Assembly: GCF_029637605.1 (NCBI RefSeq)
Contig: NZ_CP121261.1
Location: forward strand, 3,100,001-3,164,000
DNA: 64,000 nt
Origin: Achromobacter spanius
GTDB lineage: Bacteria > Pseudomonadota > Gammaproteobacteria > Burkholderiales > Burkholderiaceae_B
Direction of reading: 5' to 3'
The position numbers and the translations under genes are program-made. Below the pieces are notes generated by a model that saw nothing but the letters and a program-made list of their open reading frames with translations, did no database searches and was not told the DNA's origin. Below are positions 17,506 to 25,682 of the stretch, piece after piece. Each line of letters opens with the position of its first letter. Position 1 is the stretch's first letter.

Positions 17506-17838
17506 ATGCATCGCGGCATTCAGGCGATTGAACAATTCATGGAATCCATCGGCCTGACCTGGCGCCCCGGCTCGACCGAAAGCGCCGAGCTGCGCGTCAG
17601 CTACCGCATTGGCAACACCCGTCCGCTGGGCATCGACCGCACCCTGGTCGAATTCCACTGCGATGCCAAGCGCCCCAAGGTCTGGGTGCCCGAGTTCTCG
17701 CGCACCAGCTTTCACCAGTGGTTTGAAGTGCCGTTCCAGGAATTCGAGTTCACCCCCGGCGGCTCGATGCTGAAAATCAAGGCCCCCGCACGCGGCAACG
17801 CCCCCCCGTACAGCGTGGGGATCAAGCCACTGGCTTGA
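17506..17838 (+). CDS. Conserved-looking small protein of unknown function
   Basis: The 110-aa protein has no signal peptide or membrane segment. It starts at ATG 17506 with CGGAG about 7 nt upstream. It is rich in aromatic residues and beta-prone stretches (RVSYRIGNTRPLGIDRTLVEF and FHQWFEVPFQEFEF), suggesting a small beta-rich cytosolic fold. I do not recognise the family. A terminator precedes it and a hairpin follows at 17853, so it is likely a separate unit. Confidence 0.6.
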   Translation: MHRGIQAIEQFMESIGLTWRPGSTESAELRVSYRIGNTRPLGIDRTLVEFHCDAKRPKVWVPEFSRTSFHQWFEVPFQEFEFTPGGSMLKIKAPARGNAPPYSVGIKPLA

Positions 17839-17852
17839 TGGAGAAAAGCCCC

Positions 17853-17874
17853 GCCCTGCGGTGCGCCGCAGGGC
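17853..17874 (-). terminator. Terminator for the GNAT/XRE operon
   Basis: Perfect 9-bp stem GCCCTGCGG / CCGCAGGGC with a TGCG loop. Read on the minus strand it is followed by a GGGGCTTTTC tract, so it best serves the minus-strand acetyltransferase gene ending at 17909. It may also help stop the facing small gene. Confidence 0.7.
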
Positions 17875-17908
17875 AAACGGGCCAGATTTGACTCGATCGG
17901 GCCCAGGT

Positions 17909-18451
17909 TCAAACCCGCTTGTACATGATCGTCGTCGCATCCACCTTGCCCGGGTCGTGCGGGTCGCGGCTGAAGCCGGGGATTTGTCCTATCGCGATAT
18001 AGCCGGCCGACGTATACAAGGGTTCGGCGCTATCACCTGTGCGGGTGTCCAGGGTGATCAGGCTGCGGCCCAGCGTCACGGCTTGCGTTTCGGCTTCGTT
18101 AAGCAAGCGGCGGGCGATGCCTCGGCGGCGGAAGTCGGGGTGGACCAGCAGCTTGCGGATCTCGGCCCGATGCGGTTGATTGGGTGGCGTATCGCAGTCC
18201 AGTTGCACGGCGCCGGCCAGCCGGCCGCCCTCGCGCGCGATCCACAACGACAAACCGCCTTGCGCCACCGCGGGCAGTACTTTGACCCGCCAGAAGGCAT
18301 TGGCGTCGTCCATTGAAAACGGCAGGACGAAGTTGACGCTGGCGCCGTTCTGCACGCAGGCGTGCAGCAGGCCGGCCAGGTCAGCCAGGCAGGCCTCTGC
18401 GCCGTCGGCCGTCAGCAGGGACACTTCAAGGCGGTTGTGGTCTTGGGGCAT
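17909..18451 (-). CDS. GNAT family N-acetyltransferase
   Basis: 180 aa from ATG 18451; upstream in-frame codons belong to the XRE gene overlap region and are rejected. The acetyl-CoA loop is visible as RKLLVHPDFRRRGIARRLL (motif A, R-x-x-G-x-A), followed by a conserved beta strand and YTSAGYIAIG, as in GNAT enzymes. It transfers an acetyl group to an unknown amine. It lies 7 bp downstream of the XRE-cupin regulator and is surely co-transcribed with it, which suggests a detoxification or metabolite-modification role under that regulator. Confidence 0.85.
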   Translation of the reverse strand: MPQDHNRLEVSLLTADGAEACLADLAGLLHACVQNGASVNFVLPFSMDDANAFWRVKVLPAVAQGGLSLWIAREGGRLAGAVQLDCDTPPNQPHRAEIRKLLVHPDFRRRGIARRLLNEAETQAVTLGRSLITLDTRTGDSAEPLYTSAGYIAIGQIPGFSRDPHDPGKVDATTIMYKRV

Positions 18452-18458
18452 GGTGGGC

Positions 18459-19019
18459 TCAGACGATGAACAGCAGATAGCGGGCGCCGCGTTGCGGCGG
18501 GGTAGCGAACAGGCTGGCGCCGAACAGTTGGTAGCGCAGGCAATCGCCTGGCGCCAAGGTGTACGACTGCCCATCAACGGTGATGCTCAATTCGCCTTCC
18601 AGCATCAGCAGATGATGTTCCAGGCCGGGCCGGGGTGATTGGTCGTAGGCAATGCGGGAGCCGGGCGCCAGCTCGCATGCCAGGACTTCGCCGGCCAGCT
18701 GCTGCGCGGGCGGGGATACCGAACGGCGGCGAAAGCCCGCGCTGTCGTCGACCCACACGGCTTGCGCGTGTTCGGGCACCAGCGGCGCGAAGTCGTCTTC
18801 CACCATCATCATCAGGCGCGACATGGTCAGGCCGTGCGCGGCGCACAGCTTGCCGAGCACGGCGGCGGTGGGGCTGACATCGGCATTTTCCAGGCGCGAC
18901 AAGGTGGCGCGGCTGACGCCCGCCAAGCCGGCAAGCTCGTCCAGCGACCAGCCGCGTTCTTGCCGCAGCGCCTTCAGCCGCTGGGCGATGCGACGGTCCA
19001 GATCAGTATCGACGGGCAT
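18459..19019 (-). CDS. XRE family regulator with C-terminal cupin domain
   Basis: About 186 aa from ATG 19019 (GGA just upstream); ATG 19028 would add three residues. The Cro/C1-type HTH covers about residues 8-62 (LKALRQERGWSLDELAGLAGVSRATLSRLENADVSPT) and the cupin sensor about 105-185. XRE-cupin proteins such as PuuR or SutR are small-molecule-responsive repressors, often of their own operon. It heads an operon with a GNAT enzyme and is divergent from the phospholipase-D-family gene. The palindrome 19023-19037 abuts the start codon and would allow autorepression. Confidence 0.88.
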   Translation of the reverse strand: MPVDTDLDRRIAQRLKALRQERGWSLDELAGLAGVSRATLSRLENADVSPTAAVLGKLCAAHGLTMSRLMMMVEDDFAPLVPEHAQAVWVDDSAGFRRRSVSPPAQQLAGEVLACELAPGSRIAYDQSPRPGLEHHLLMLEGELSITVDGQSYTLAPGDCLRYQLFGASLFATPPQRGARYLLFIV

Positions 19020-19022
19020 GTT

Positions 19023-19037
19023 TTCCATATATGGGAA
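19023..19037. promoter_or_regulatory. Candidate operator of the XRE-cupin gene, TTCCATATATGGGAA
   Basis: A near-palindrome with a perfect 10-bp core CCATATATGG immediately upstream of the XRE-cupin start and about 65 bp from the divergent lipoprotein gene. It shares the TTCCAT...ATGG arms with the two palindromes at 1405-1458. Confidence 0.5.
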
Positions 19038-19100
19038 TTTATCTCACATACGAAAACCCAGCAAGATCGGATCTTAAATAAAACTTCGGCACAATACGGC

Positions 19101-20645
19101 ATGCCTTTGGCCAGAATCCTACTCATGTCCCTACTTAGCCTATCGTTTTTGGGCGGCTGCGCCCTGCCGCCGTTGGACAAGCGCAGCGTATCGCAGGCCT
19201 TGACGCCTGACGAGTCGCTCGCCACGCCGCTGGGTCGGGGCATTGCGCCTCGGGCGGCGGCTCATCCCGGAAAATCCGGCATCCACCCCTTGAGCGATGC
19301 CCACGACGCCTTTGCCGCCCGCATGATGCTGGCGCGCGCGGCCGAGCGCAGCCTGGATGTGCAGTACTACATCTGGCACAACGACATGACGGGCACCATG
19401 CTGCTGGAAGCGTTGCACGAAGCCGCCGACCGTGGGGTGCGCGTGCGCCTGCTGCTGGACGACAACGGCACGGCTGGTCTGGACAAGGTGCTGGCCGCGC
19501 TCGACACGCACCCCAATATTGAAGTGCGGCTGTACAACCCTTTTGTGCTGCGCTGGCCCAAGTCCTTGGGTTACCTCACGGATTTCAGCCGCTTGAACCG
19601 GCGCATGCACAACAAGTCGTTCACCGCCGACAACCAGGCCACCATCATCGGTGGTCGCAATATCGGCGATGAGTACTTTGGGGCGGGCAGCGGCGTGTTG
19701 TTCACCGACCTGGACGTGTTGGCAATCGGTGCGGCGGTCAACGATGTGTCGCAGGACTTCGACCGCTACTGGGCCAGCGATTCCGCCTACCCGGTGGACC
19801 GCTTGCTGAAGCCGGCCTTGCCGGGCGAACTGGAAGCGCTGGAAGAGCAGGCCAGCAAGGTCGAGCGATCGCCCGAGGCCGCCACGTATGCCCAAGCCCT
19901 GAAGCAGTTGCCGTTCATCCAGCAACTGCTGCAAGGCGAGCTGGAGCTGGAATGGGCCGACACCCGCATGGTCAGCGACGACCCGCGCAAGACGCTGGGC
20001 ACCGCGCCGCGCGAGGCCATGCTGCCGCACCAGCTTTACGACATCATCGGCACGCCCACCCAAGACATGGAACTGGTGTCGCCCTATTTCGTGCCGACGG
20101 CGGACGGCACCCAGTCCTTTGCAAGGCTGGCGCGAAACGGTGTGAAGGTGCGGGTGCTGACCAATGCCCTGGAGGCCACCGACGTGGCGGTGGTGCATTC
20201 CGGCTACGCCAAGCGCCGCAAGGACCTGCTGGCCAGTGGCGTCGAGCTGTATGAAATGAAGCGCAAAGCAGGTGGGGCCGAGCGCAACAAGAGCATGGGG
20301 CCGTTTGGGAGTTCGGGTTCCAGCCTGCACGCCAAGACCTTCGCGGTGGACGGCCAGCGCGTCTTTGTCGGGTCGTTCAACTTTGATCCGCGATCGGCCA
20401 TGCTGAACACCGAACTGGGCTTTGTGATCGACAGCCCCACGATGGCGGGGCGCATTGCCGAGGCCTTTAGAGAAGGCGTGCCCAAGGTGGCGTATCGGGT
20501 CTGCCTGGACGAGCAAGGCAGCTTGTACTGGCTGGAGCAGCGCGACGGCAAGACGCTGCGGCACGACACCGAGCCGGGCACGTCGGCGTGGAAGCGGTTC
20601 ACGGTGTGGTTCGTGTCGCTGTTGCCGCTGGAATCCATGCTGTGA
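19101..20645 (+). CDS. Phospholipase D/cardiolipin synthase-like lipoprotein (ClsC type)
   Basis: About 514 aa from ATG 19101, chosen because it begins a lipoprotein signal (SLLSLSFLGGC with the lipobox Cys); an in-frame extension upstream is rejected. Two HKD motifs mark the phospholipase D superfamily: HNKSFTAD in the first half and HAKTFAVD in the second, each followed by a GG/GS(R/F)N element. The architecture fits ClsC-like cardiolipin synthases or related periplasmic phosphatidyltransferases. It is anchored at the cell envelope. It is divergent from the XRE-cupin gene. Confidence 0.88.
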   Translation: MPLARILLMSLLSLSFLGGCALPPLDKRSVSQALTPDESLATPLGRGIAPRAAAHPGKSGIHPLSDAHDAFAARMMLARAAERSLDVQYYIWHNDMTGTMLLEALHEAADRGVRVRLLLDDNGTAGLDKVLAALDTHPNIEVRLYNPFVLRWPKSLGYLTDFSRLNRRMHNKSFTADNQATIIGGRNIGDEYFGAGSGVLFTDLDVLAIGAAVNDVSQDFDRYWASDSAYPVDRLLKPALPGELEALEEQASKVERSPEAATYAQALKQLPFIQQLLQGELELEWADTRMVSDDPRKTLGTAPREAMLPHQLYDIIGTPTQDMELVSPYFVPTADGTQSFARLARNGVKVRVLTNALEATDVAVVHSGYAKRRKDLLASGVELYEMKRKAGGAERNKSMGPFGSSGSSLHAKTFAVDGQRVFVGSFNFDPRSAMLNTELGFVIDSPTMAGRIAEAFREGVPKVAYRVCLDEQGSLYWLEQRDGKTLRHDTEPGTSAWKRFTVWFVSLLPLESML

Positions 20646-20746
20646 CGCCATCGCAACAAGCGGAGTTCACCGCGACGGTGGTGGACGTAGACTGATCTTT
20701 TTCAGCCGCTGCCTTTCAGCACAACAGCCGCCTTGACCTCCCCATC

Positions 20747-21454
20747 ATGACCGCCCCCTGCCCGCCTTTGCCCGACCTGGACTGGACCGCCGTCACGCAG
20801 TCCCTGGACGCGTACGGCAATGCGATCCTGCCCGGCCTGTTGCCCCCCGCGCAATGCACCGAGCTGGCCGACGCCTATTCCGCCACGGACCGCTACCGCA
20901 GCCGTATCGTGATGGCGCGGCACGGCTTCGGGCGCGGCGAATATCAGTACTTCGCCTACCCGCTGCCACCCCTGCTGCAAGGCCTGCGCACGGCGCTGTA
21001 CCCCCGCCTGGCGCCCATCGCCAACCGATGGAATCGGCAGATGGGCGTTGCCGTGCAATACCCCGATGATCACGCCACCTTCCTGCAACGTTGCCACGAC
21101 GCCGGGCAACGGCGGCCCACGCCCTTGATCCTGCAATACGGCCCTGGCGACTACAACTGCCTGCATCAAGACCTGTACGGTGAACATGTGTTTCCCCTGC
21201 AAGTGGCGGTGCTGCTGTCACGCCCTGGCGTGGATTTCACGGGCGGCGAATTCGTCATGCAGGAAACCAGCAGCCGCGAGCAGCGCGCCGAGGTGCTGCC
21301 CCTGCAACAAGGCGACGCGCTGATCTTCACCGTGAACCAGCGGCCCGTGCCGGGTACGCGCAGTTGGCGCAAAGTTGCGATGCGCCACGGCGTGAGCGCG
21401 CTGCGCAGCGGCCAACGCCATACGCTGGGCCTGATCTTTCACGACGCGCAGTAG
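20747..21454 (+). CDS. 2OG-Fe(II) oxygenase
   Basis: The 235-aa protein has the double-stranded beta-helix iron signature: HQD within YNCLHQDLYGEHVFPLQ (about residues 138-140), a conserved FTGGEFVMQE stretch, a distal His (MRHGVS) and the 2-oxoglutarate-binding Arg in GQRHTLGLIFHDA. It should hydroxylate a substrate with 2-oxoglutarate and O2. It lies 10 bp upstream of alkB and is co-transcribed, suggesting a role in alkylation repair or protein hydroxylation. A clear paralogue is at 27366. The substrate is unknown. Confidence 0.85.
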   Translation: MTAPCPPLPDLDWTAVTQSLDAYGNAILPGLLPPAQCTELADAYSATDRYRSRIVMARHGFGRGEYQYFAYPLPPLLQGLRTALYPRLAPIANRWNRQMGVAVQYPDDHATFLQRCHDAGQRRPTPLILQYGPGDYNCLHQDLYGEHVFPLQVAVLLSRPGVDFTGGEFVMQETSSREQRAEVLPLQQGDALIFTVNQRPVPGTRSWRKVAMRHGVSALRSGQRHTLGLIFHDAQ

Positions 21455-21464
21455 CCGAGAAGCC

Positions 21465-22118
21465 ATGACGCTGGATCTGTTCAACGACGACGACACCGCG
21501 CAGCACGGCCGCGAGCAGATCGGCCCGCAATCCTTTGTGCTGCGCGGCTTTGCGCTGCCCTACGCGGACGCGTTGCTGCAAGGGGTGGATGCCGTGGCCG
21601 CGCAATCGCCGTTTCGCCACATGCAGACGCCGGGCGGCTACACCATGTCGGTCGCGCTGACCAACTGCGGGACGCGGGGTTGGACGTCGGACGCGCAGGG
21701 CTACCGCTACACGCGCATCGACCCGCTGTCCGGCCAGCCCTGGCCCGATCTGCCCGAGGCCTTTCTACGGCTGGCCCAGGCCGCCGCGGCCGACGCGGGC
21801 TTTTCGGGGTTTACCCCCGACGCGTGCCTGGTTAACCGCTACGAGCCCGGCGCGCGCCTGTCGCTGCACCAAGACAAGAACGAGCGGGATTACAACGCGC
21901 CCATCGTGTCGGTGTCGCTGGGCATGCCCGCCCTGTTCCTGTTCGGCGGCCACGCGCGCACGGACCCGGCGGCGCGGGTTGCCTTGTTGCATGGCGACGT
22001 TGTGGTCTGGGGCGGGGTAGACCGGCTGCGCTATCACGGCGTGATGCCGATGAAGGACACGCCCCACTCGCGGCTGGGCAGCCAGCGGATCAATTTCACC
22101 TTGCGCAAGGCGGGCTGA
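21465..22118 (+). CDS. alkB: AlkB, DNA oxidative demethylase
   Basis: The 217-aa protein has the AlkB iron and substrate pocket: HQDKNERDYNAPIVSVSLG (the HxD ligands and D of the base pocket), a distal His in RYHGVMP, and the RLGSQRINFTLR C-terminal signature with the 2OG-binding Arg. AlkB oxidatively removes methyl groups from 1-methyladenine and 3-methylcytosine in DNA and RNA. The length matches E. coli AlkB (216 aa). It forms a two-gene unit with the preceding 2OG-Fe(II) oxygenase; no ada gene is present in the window. Confidence 0.95.
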   Translation: MTLDLFNDDDTAQHGREQIGPQSFVLRGFALPYADALLQGVDAVAAQSPFRHMQTPGGYTMSVALTNCGTRGWTSDAQGYRYTRIDPLSGQPWPDLPEAFLRLAQAAAADAGFSGFTPDACLVNRYEPGARLSLHQDKNERDYNAPIVSVSLGMPALFLFGGHARTDPAARVALLHGDVVVWGGVDRLRYHGVMPMKDTPHSRLGSQRINFTLRKAG

Positions 22119-22268
22119 GCCGGGCACCCACCCCGTGGCAAACCCGCCATCAGGCCGCCATCAAGCCGGCCCCACCCCGCCCCAGAGCATTGCACGGGGC
22201 CATTTGAGGGAAAAGCGGCGCGGCCGGGTTAGCATAGCCGCACGCTTAACCTCAAAGAGAGTCCTGAC

Positions 22269-22658
22269 ATGCATTCGCTGGGCCGTCTCGTCCTTCTCGT
22301 GAACGACTACGACACCGCCATTTCCTTCTATCAAGACAAGCTGGGCATGGAGGTGTTCGCAGATATGCCCGTGGGCCAGCAGCGCTACGTGCACCTGCGC
22401 CTGCCGTCCCAGCCCGCCGTGGGCGTCTGGCTGTTGCAAGCCCTGACCCAGGCGCAGCGCGACCGCGTCGGCGACCAGACCGGCGGCCAGCCGGTCGGGG
22501 TGTTCTACACCGACGACGTCATGCGCGACCACAGCAGCTTCACCGCGCGCGGGGTGCGCTTCACCAAGGAGCCCGTCCATGACGACAGCACCATTTATGC
22601 CCACTTCATTGACCTGTACGGCAATGAATTCATACTGGTGCAAATGAAGCGCCCCTAG
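22269..22658 (+). CDS. VOC (glyoxalase/bleomycin resistance) family protein
   Basis: The 129-aa protein has the single-domain vicinal-oxygen-chelate fold: LVLLVNDYDTAISFYQDKLGM at the start and a C-terminal YGNEFILVQM metal-ligand strand, with two beta-alpha-beta-beta-beta modules. Family members include lactoylglutathione lyase-like enzymes and antibiotic-binding proteins; the reaction is not determined. AGAGAG lies upstream of the ATG. The AraC gene follows 26 bp downstream on the same strand, suggesting one transcription unit. Confidence 0.85.
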   Translation: MHSLGRLVLLVNDYDTAISFYQDKLGMEVFADMPVGQQRYVHLRLPSQPAVGVWLLQALTQAQRDRVGDQTGGQPVGVFYTDDVMRDHSSFTARGVRFTKEPVHDDSTIYAHFIDLYGNEFILVQMKRP

Positions 22659-22684
22659 CGCTCCTGGCACCCAGCAAGACCGCC

Positions 22685-23518
22685 ATGACCCTGGCCAACC
22701 CGAAACAGGACTGGATTCTCCGCGCGGCCGCCTCCGGCCACGTGGAGCGCATCGAAGCCTTTTTCGGTGGTCATGGCTACGACATGCACCGCCACGACAC
22801 CTACGCCATCGGGCGCACCTTGTCGGGCGTGCAAAGCTTCCATTACCGCCGGGACTTCCGGCACAGCCTGCCCGGCGGCACCATCGTGCTGCACCCCGAT
22901 GAGCCGCACGACGGCCAGGCCGGCACCGAAGCCGGCTTCCACTACCGCATGATCTACGTTGAACCCGCGCTGATCCAGCAGATCCTGGGCGGCCGGCCGC
23001 TGCCGTTCATCGCCGGCGGCCTCTCTGGCGACGCCAGGCTGCACGCCGCCAGTGGCGCGCTGTTGCAAAGCACGCAGGAACGGCTTGACCCCTTGCAGGA
23101 AGACGACGCGCTGTATGACCTGGCCCACGCGCTTTGCACGGCGGCGGGCTGGTCCGAGGGGCGACGGACGGGACGCCAGACCCGGCGACGACCGCTCGAC
23201 TATGTGGCGGCCGAGCGCGCGCGCCACTACATCCATGCCTCGCTGGACACGACCATCACCCTGGACGCCTTGGCGGCGGCGGCCGGGAAAGACCGCTGGA
23301 GCCTGTCGCGCGATTTCCGCGCGCTGTTCGGCACCAGCCCCTACCGCTATGTGATGTTGCGCCGGCTCGACCTGGCGCGCCGGCTGATCGCCACCGGCAC
23401 GCCCTTGGCGGACGCGGCGGCCCATGCCGGTTTCACCGACCAAAGCCACCTGACCCGCCGCCATGTGCAAACCTACGGCATGCCGCCCGACCGGTGGCGG
23501 CGCATGCTGCACGCCTAG
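22685..23518 (+). CDS. AraC family transcriptional regulator
   Basis: The 277-aa protein has an N-terminal cupin sensor (HRHDTYAIGRTLSGVQSF..GGTIVLHPDEPHDG) and a C-terminal double HTH (LDALAAAAGKDRWSLSRDFRALFGTSPYRYVMLRRLDLARRLI, then FTDQSHLTRRHVQTYGMPPDRW). It resembles in layout the AraC protein at 8571. It follows the VOC gene closely and probably regulates it or a nearby gene; no exporter is adjacent here. Confidence 0.86.
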   Translation: MTLANPKQDWILRAAASGHVERIEAFFGGHGYDMHRHDTYAIGRTLSGVQSFHYRRDFRHSLPGGTIVLHPDEPHDGQAGTEAGFHYRMIYVEPALIQQILGGRPLPFIAGGLSGDARLHAASGALLQSTQERLDPLQEDDALYDLAHALCTAAGWSEGRRTGRQTRRRPLDYVAAERARHYIHASLDTTITLDALAAAAGKDRWSLSRDFRALFGTSPYRYVMLRRLDLARRLIATGTPLADAAAHAGFTDQSHLTRRHVQTYGMPPDRWRRMLHA

Positions 23519-23669
23519 CCCGCGCCAGCCAACAAAGCCCGCCTGGGCCTGAGACCGCCTGAACCCGCCCCCCCCAATCAACCCCCCACCCAAACCTGCA
23601 AGAACGTACAAGACGCGATGCCTTGGCGCGCCTTAATCTGGGCGTCTCTCTTCTTGTCCAGGTTCCACC

Positions 23670-24038
23670 ATGCCCCCCATTTCCGCCATCAATATCGCCA
23701 GCAAGCTTGCGCTGTTTTCCGAGCAGTGGCGCCCCAAGGTCATCGCGCAGATGAACGACTACCAATTCAAGGTGGTCAAGGTGCAGGGCGACTTCGTCTG
23801 GCATAGCCATGCCGACACCGACGAAACCTTCATCGTGGTCAGCGGCCGGCTGCGCATCGACCTGCGCGACGGCCACATCGACCTGGGGCCCGGCGAAATG
23901 GCAGTGATACCCAAGGGCGTGGAGCACAAGCCCTGTGCCGTCGAAGAAGCGCATCTGATGCTGGTTGAACCCTGCGGCGTGCCCAATACCGGCGACCAGG
24001 GCGGCGAGCGCAGTGCGCCAAACGACGTCTGGATCTGA
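23670..24038 (+). CDS. Cupin domain protein
   Basis: The 122-aa single-domain cupin has motif 1 FVWHSHADTDETFIVVSGRLRI (His/His/Glu ligands) and motif 2 GEMAVIPKGVEHKPCA. This small-cupin type binds a metal and often acts in mannose-isomerase-like or dioxygenase-like chemistry, or as a ligand sensor; no function can be assigned. It precedes the SDR gene by 43 bp on the same strand and may be co-transcribed. Confidence 0.82.
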   Translation: MPPISAINIASKLALFSEQWRPKVIAQMNDYQFKVVKVQGDFVWHSHADTDETFIVVSGRLRIDLRDGHIDLGPGEMAVIPKGVEHKPCAVEEAHLMLVEPCGVPNTGDQGGERSAPNDVWI

Positions 24039-24081
24039 GTCCCTTGATTCTGCTACCGTGAATTCCCCCCAGGAGGACACC

Positions 24082-24828
24082 ATGCCCAAAGTCATGCTCG
24101 TTACCGGCGGCAGCCGTGGCATCGGCGCCGCCGTCGCCAAGCTGGCCGCGCGCCGCGGCTACGCGGTCGGCATCAACTACCGCACCCATTCCGACGCCGC
24201 CGACGCCGTCGTGGCCGAGATCCAGCAGGCGGGCGGCACCGCGCTGGCCATCCAGGCCGACGTGTCGCAAGAAGATGACGTGCTGCACATGTTCCGCACG
24301 CTGGACGAGCGCCTGGGCCGCATCGACGCGCTGGTCAATAACGCCGGCATCCTGGAAACGCAGATGCGCCTGGACCAGATGGAAGCCGACCGCCTGCTGC
24401 GCGTGCTGTCCACCAACGTCATCGGCGCTTTCCTGTGTGCGCGCGAAGCGGTGCGCAGGATGTCGACGCGCCATGGCGGCGTGGGCGGCGCCATCGTCAA
24501 CGTGTCCTCGGCGGCGGCGCGCCTGGGCTCGCCCAATGAATACGTGGATTACGCGGCCTCCAAGGGCGCACTGGACACGATGACCATCGGCCTGTCCAAA
24601 GAGGTAGCGCCCGAAGGTATCCGCGTGAATGGCGTGCGCCCCGGCACCATCTACACTGACATGCACGCAAGCGGCGGCGAGCCGGGCCGGGTGGATCGCC
24701 TGAAAAGCGTGATCCCGCTGCGGCGCGGCGGGTCGGTCGAAGAAGTGGCGGGCGCCGTCATGTGGCTGTTTTCCGAAGAAGCCGGCTATACCAGCGGTTC
24801 GTTTATCGACGTGTCCGGCGGTAGTTGA
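24082..24828 (+). CDS. SDR family oxidoreductase
   Basis: 248 aa from ATG 24082, fixed by a perfect AGGAGG 5 nt upstream. Classical SDR motifs are all present: TGGSRGIG (cofactor), NNAG, catalytic Ser in NVSSAAARLG and YAASK. The C-terminus (SGSFIDVSGG) is typical of glucose/3-oxoacyl-ACP reductase-like SDRs. The substrate is unknown. It follows the cupin gene. The DNA just after its stop is a degenerate 12-bp repeat. Confidence 0.9.
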   Translation: MPKVMLVTGGSRGIGAAVAKLAARRGYAVGINYRTHSDAADAVVAEIQQAGGTALAIQADVSQEDDVLHMFRTLDERLGRIDALVNNAGILETQMRLDQMEADRLLRVLSTNVIGAFLCAREAVRRMSTRHGGVGGAIVNVSSAAARLGSPNEYVDYAASKGALDTMTIGLSKEVAPEGIRVNGVRPGTIYTDMHASGGEPGRVDRLKSVIPLRRGGSVEEVAGAVMWLFSEEAGYTSGSFIDVSGGS

Positions 24829-24837
24829 GAGGGTCGC

Positions 24838-24940
24838 TGGAGGGGTAGCAGGAGGGGCTGCTGAAGGGGCGGCACACGGAGTGGTACATGAGGCGGCACA
24901 TGGGGCAGAAAATGGAGCGGCCAAGGAAGTAGCCAGACCG
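24838..24940. repeat. Degenerate 12-bp tandem repeat after the SDR gene
   Basis: Successive units such as GGGGCTGCTGAA, GGGGCGGCACAC, GGAGTGGTACAT, GAGGCGGCACAT, GGGGCAGAAAAT and GGAGCGGCCAAG show 12-bp periodicity over about 100 bp between the SDR stop and the convergent MgtC-like gene. One frame would read as a GAAx tetrapeptide repeat but has no convincing gene around it. Confidence 0.6.
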
Positions 24941-24960
24941 GCCTGCCTACCGACCGACGC

Positions 24961-25497
24961 TCAGCCGTTGCCGTGGGGCTTGTCGTCGGTGGCGATGACG
25001 CCCTTGTTTTCCGGGGCGTCGGAAATGCGCGCTTCAACGCGGCGCAGCACCGCCAGCACAAACAGCGCCAGCAAGGTGCTGACCAACGCCGTGGCTTCGC
25101 GGCCCATGCCGGCCGCCACGCCGATGGCGGCGGTCATCCAGATGCTGGCCGAGGTGGTCAGCCCGTGGATCTCGCGTTCATCGCTGAGCTTGATGATGGC
25201 GCCCGCGCCCAGAAAGCCGATGCCGGCGATCACGCCCTGCAGCACCCGGCTAAGGTCACTGATTTCCATGCCGCCCTGCAGGGGCACCAGCACAAAAATA
25301 GCCGCGCCCAACGCCACCAGCATGTGGGTGCGCAAGCCCGCGGCCTTGCCGCTGCGCTCGCGTTCGAAGCCCAGCATGCCACCCAGTATCACCGCCATGC
25401 CCAAGCGCAACACAATGCGCGTGGCTTCGCCCACATCCGGAATATCAGCAAATTCGCTACGCACGGTGGACCAGATTTCAAACCAGACTTCCGCCAT
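24961..25497 (-). CDS. MgtC/SapB family membrane protein
   Basis: About 178 aa from ATG 25497 (AGGA 8 nt upstream); ATG 25506 or a GTG at 25518 are alternatives. It has four or five membrane helices with the MgtC core: LGMAVILGGMLGFERERSGKAAGLRTHMLVALGAAIFVL and IAGIGFLGAGAIIKL..HGLTTSASIWMTAAIGVAAGMG. MgtC proteins support growth at low magnesium and virulence in intracellular pathogens, in part by acting on the F-ATPase; many SapB homologues are uncharacterised. It converges with the SDR gene and is divergent from the next SDR. Confidence 0.9.
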   Translation of the reverse strand: MAEVWFEIWSTVRSEFADIPDVGEATRIVLRLGMAVILGGMLGFERERSGKAAGLRTHMLVALGAAIFVLVPLQGGMEISDLSRVLQGVIAGIGFLGAGAIIKLSDEREIHGLTTSASIWMTAAIGVAAGMGREATALVSTLLALFVLAVLRRVEARISDAPENKGVIATDDKPHGNG

Positions 25498-25682
25498 CTG
25501 TCGCATCCTGAAAGGCACGGGTTGAAGGGAACGGGGTGAAGGTGATCAGGTGAATCGAGCATAGCAGGCGTGGCCTCGTCCGCGCCATGTCGGCGCCATG
25601 TCCGTGCTGGCACCAGCCGCGCAACTGGTTTACAACCAATGCGTGTCCCGCGCGTGCGGGCGTGAAACCACAGGAGCCACAC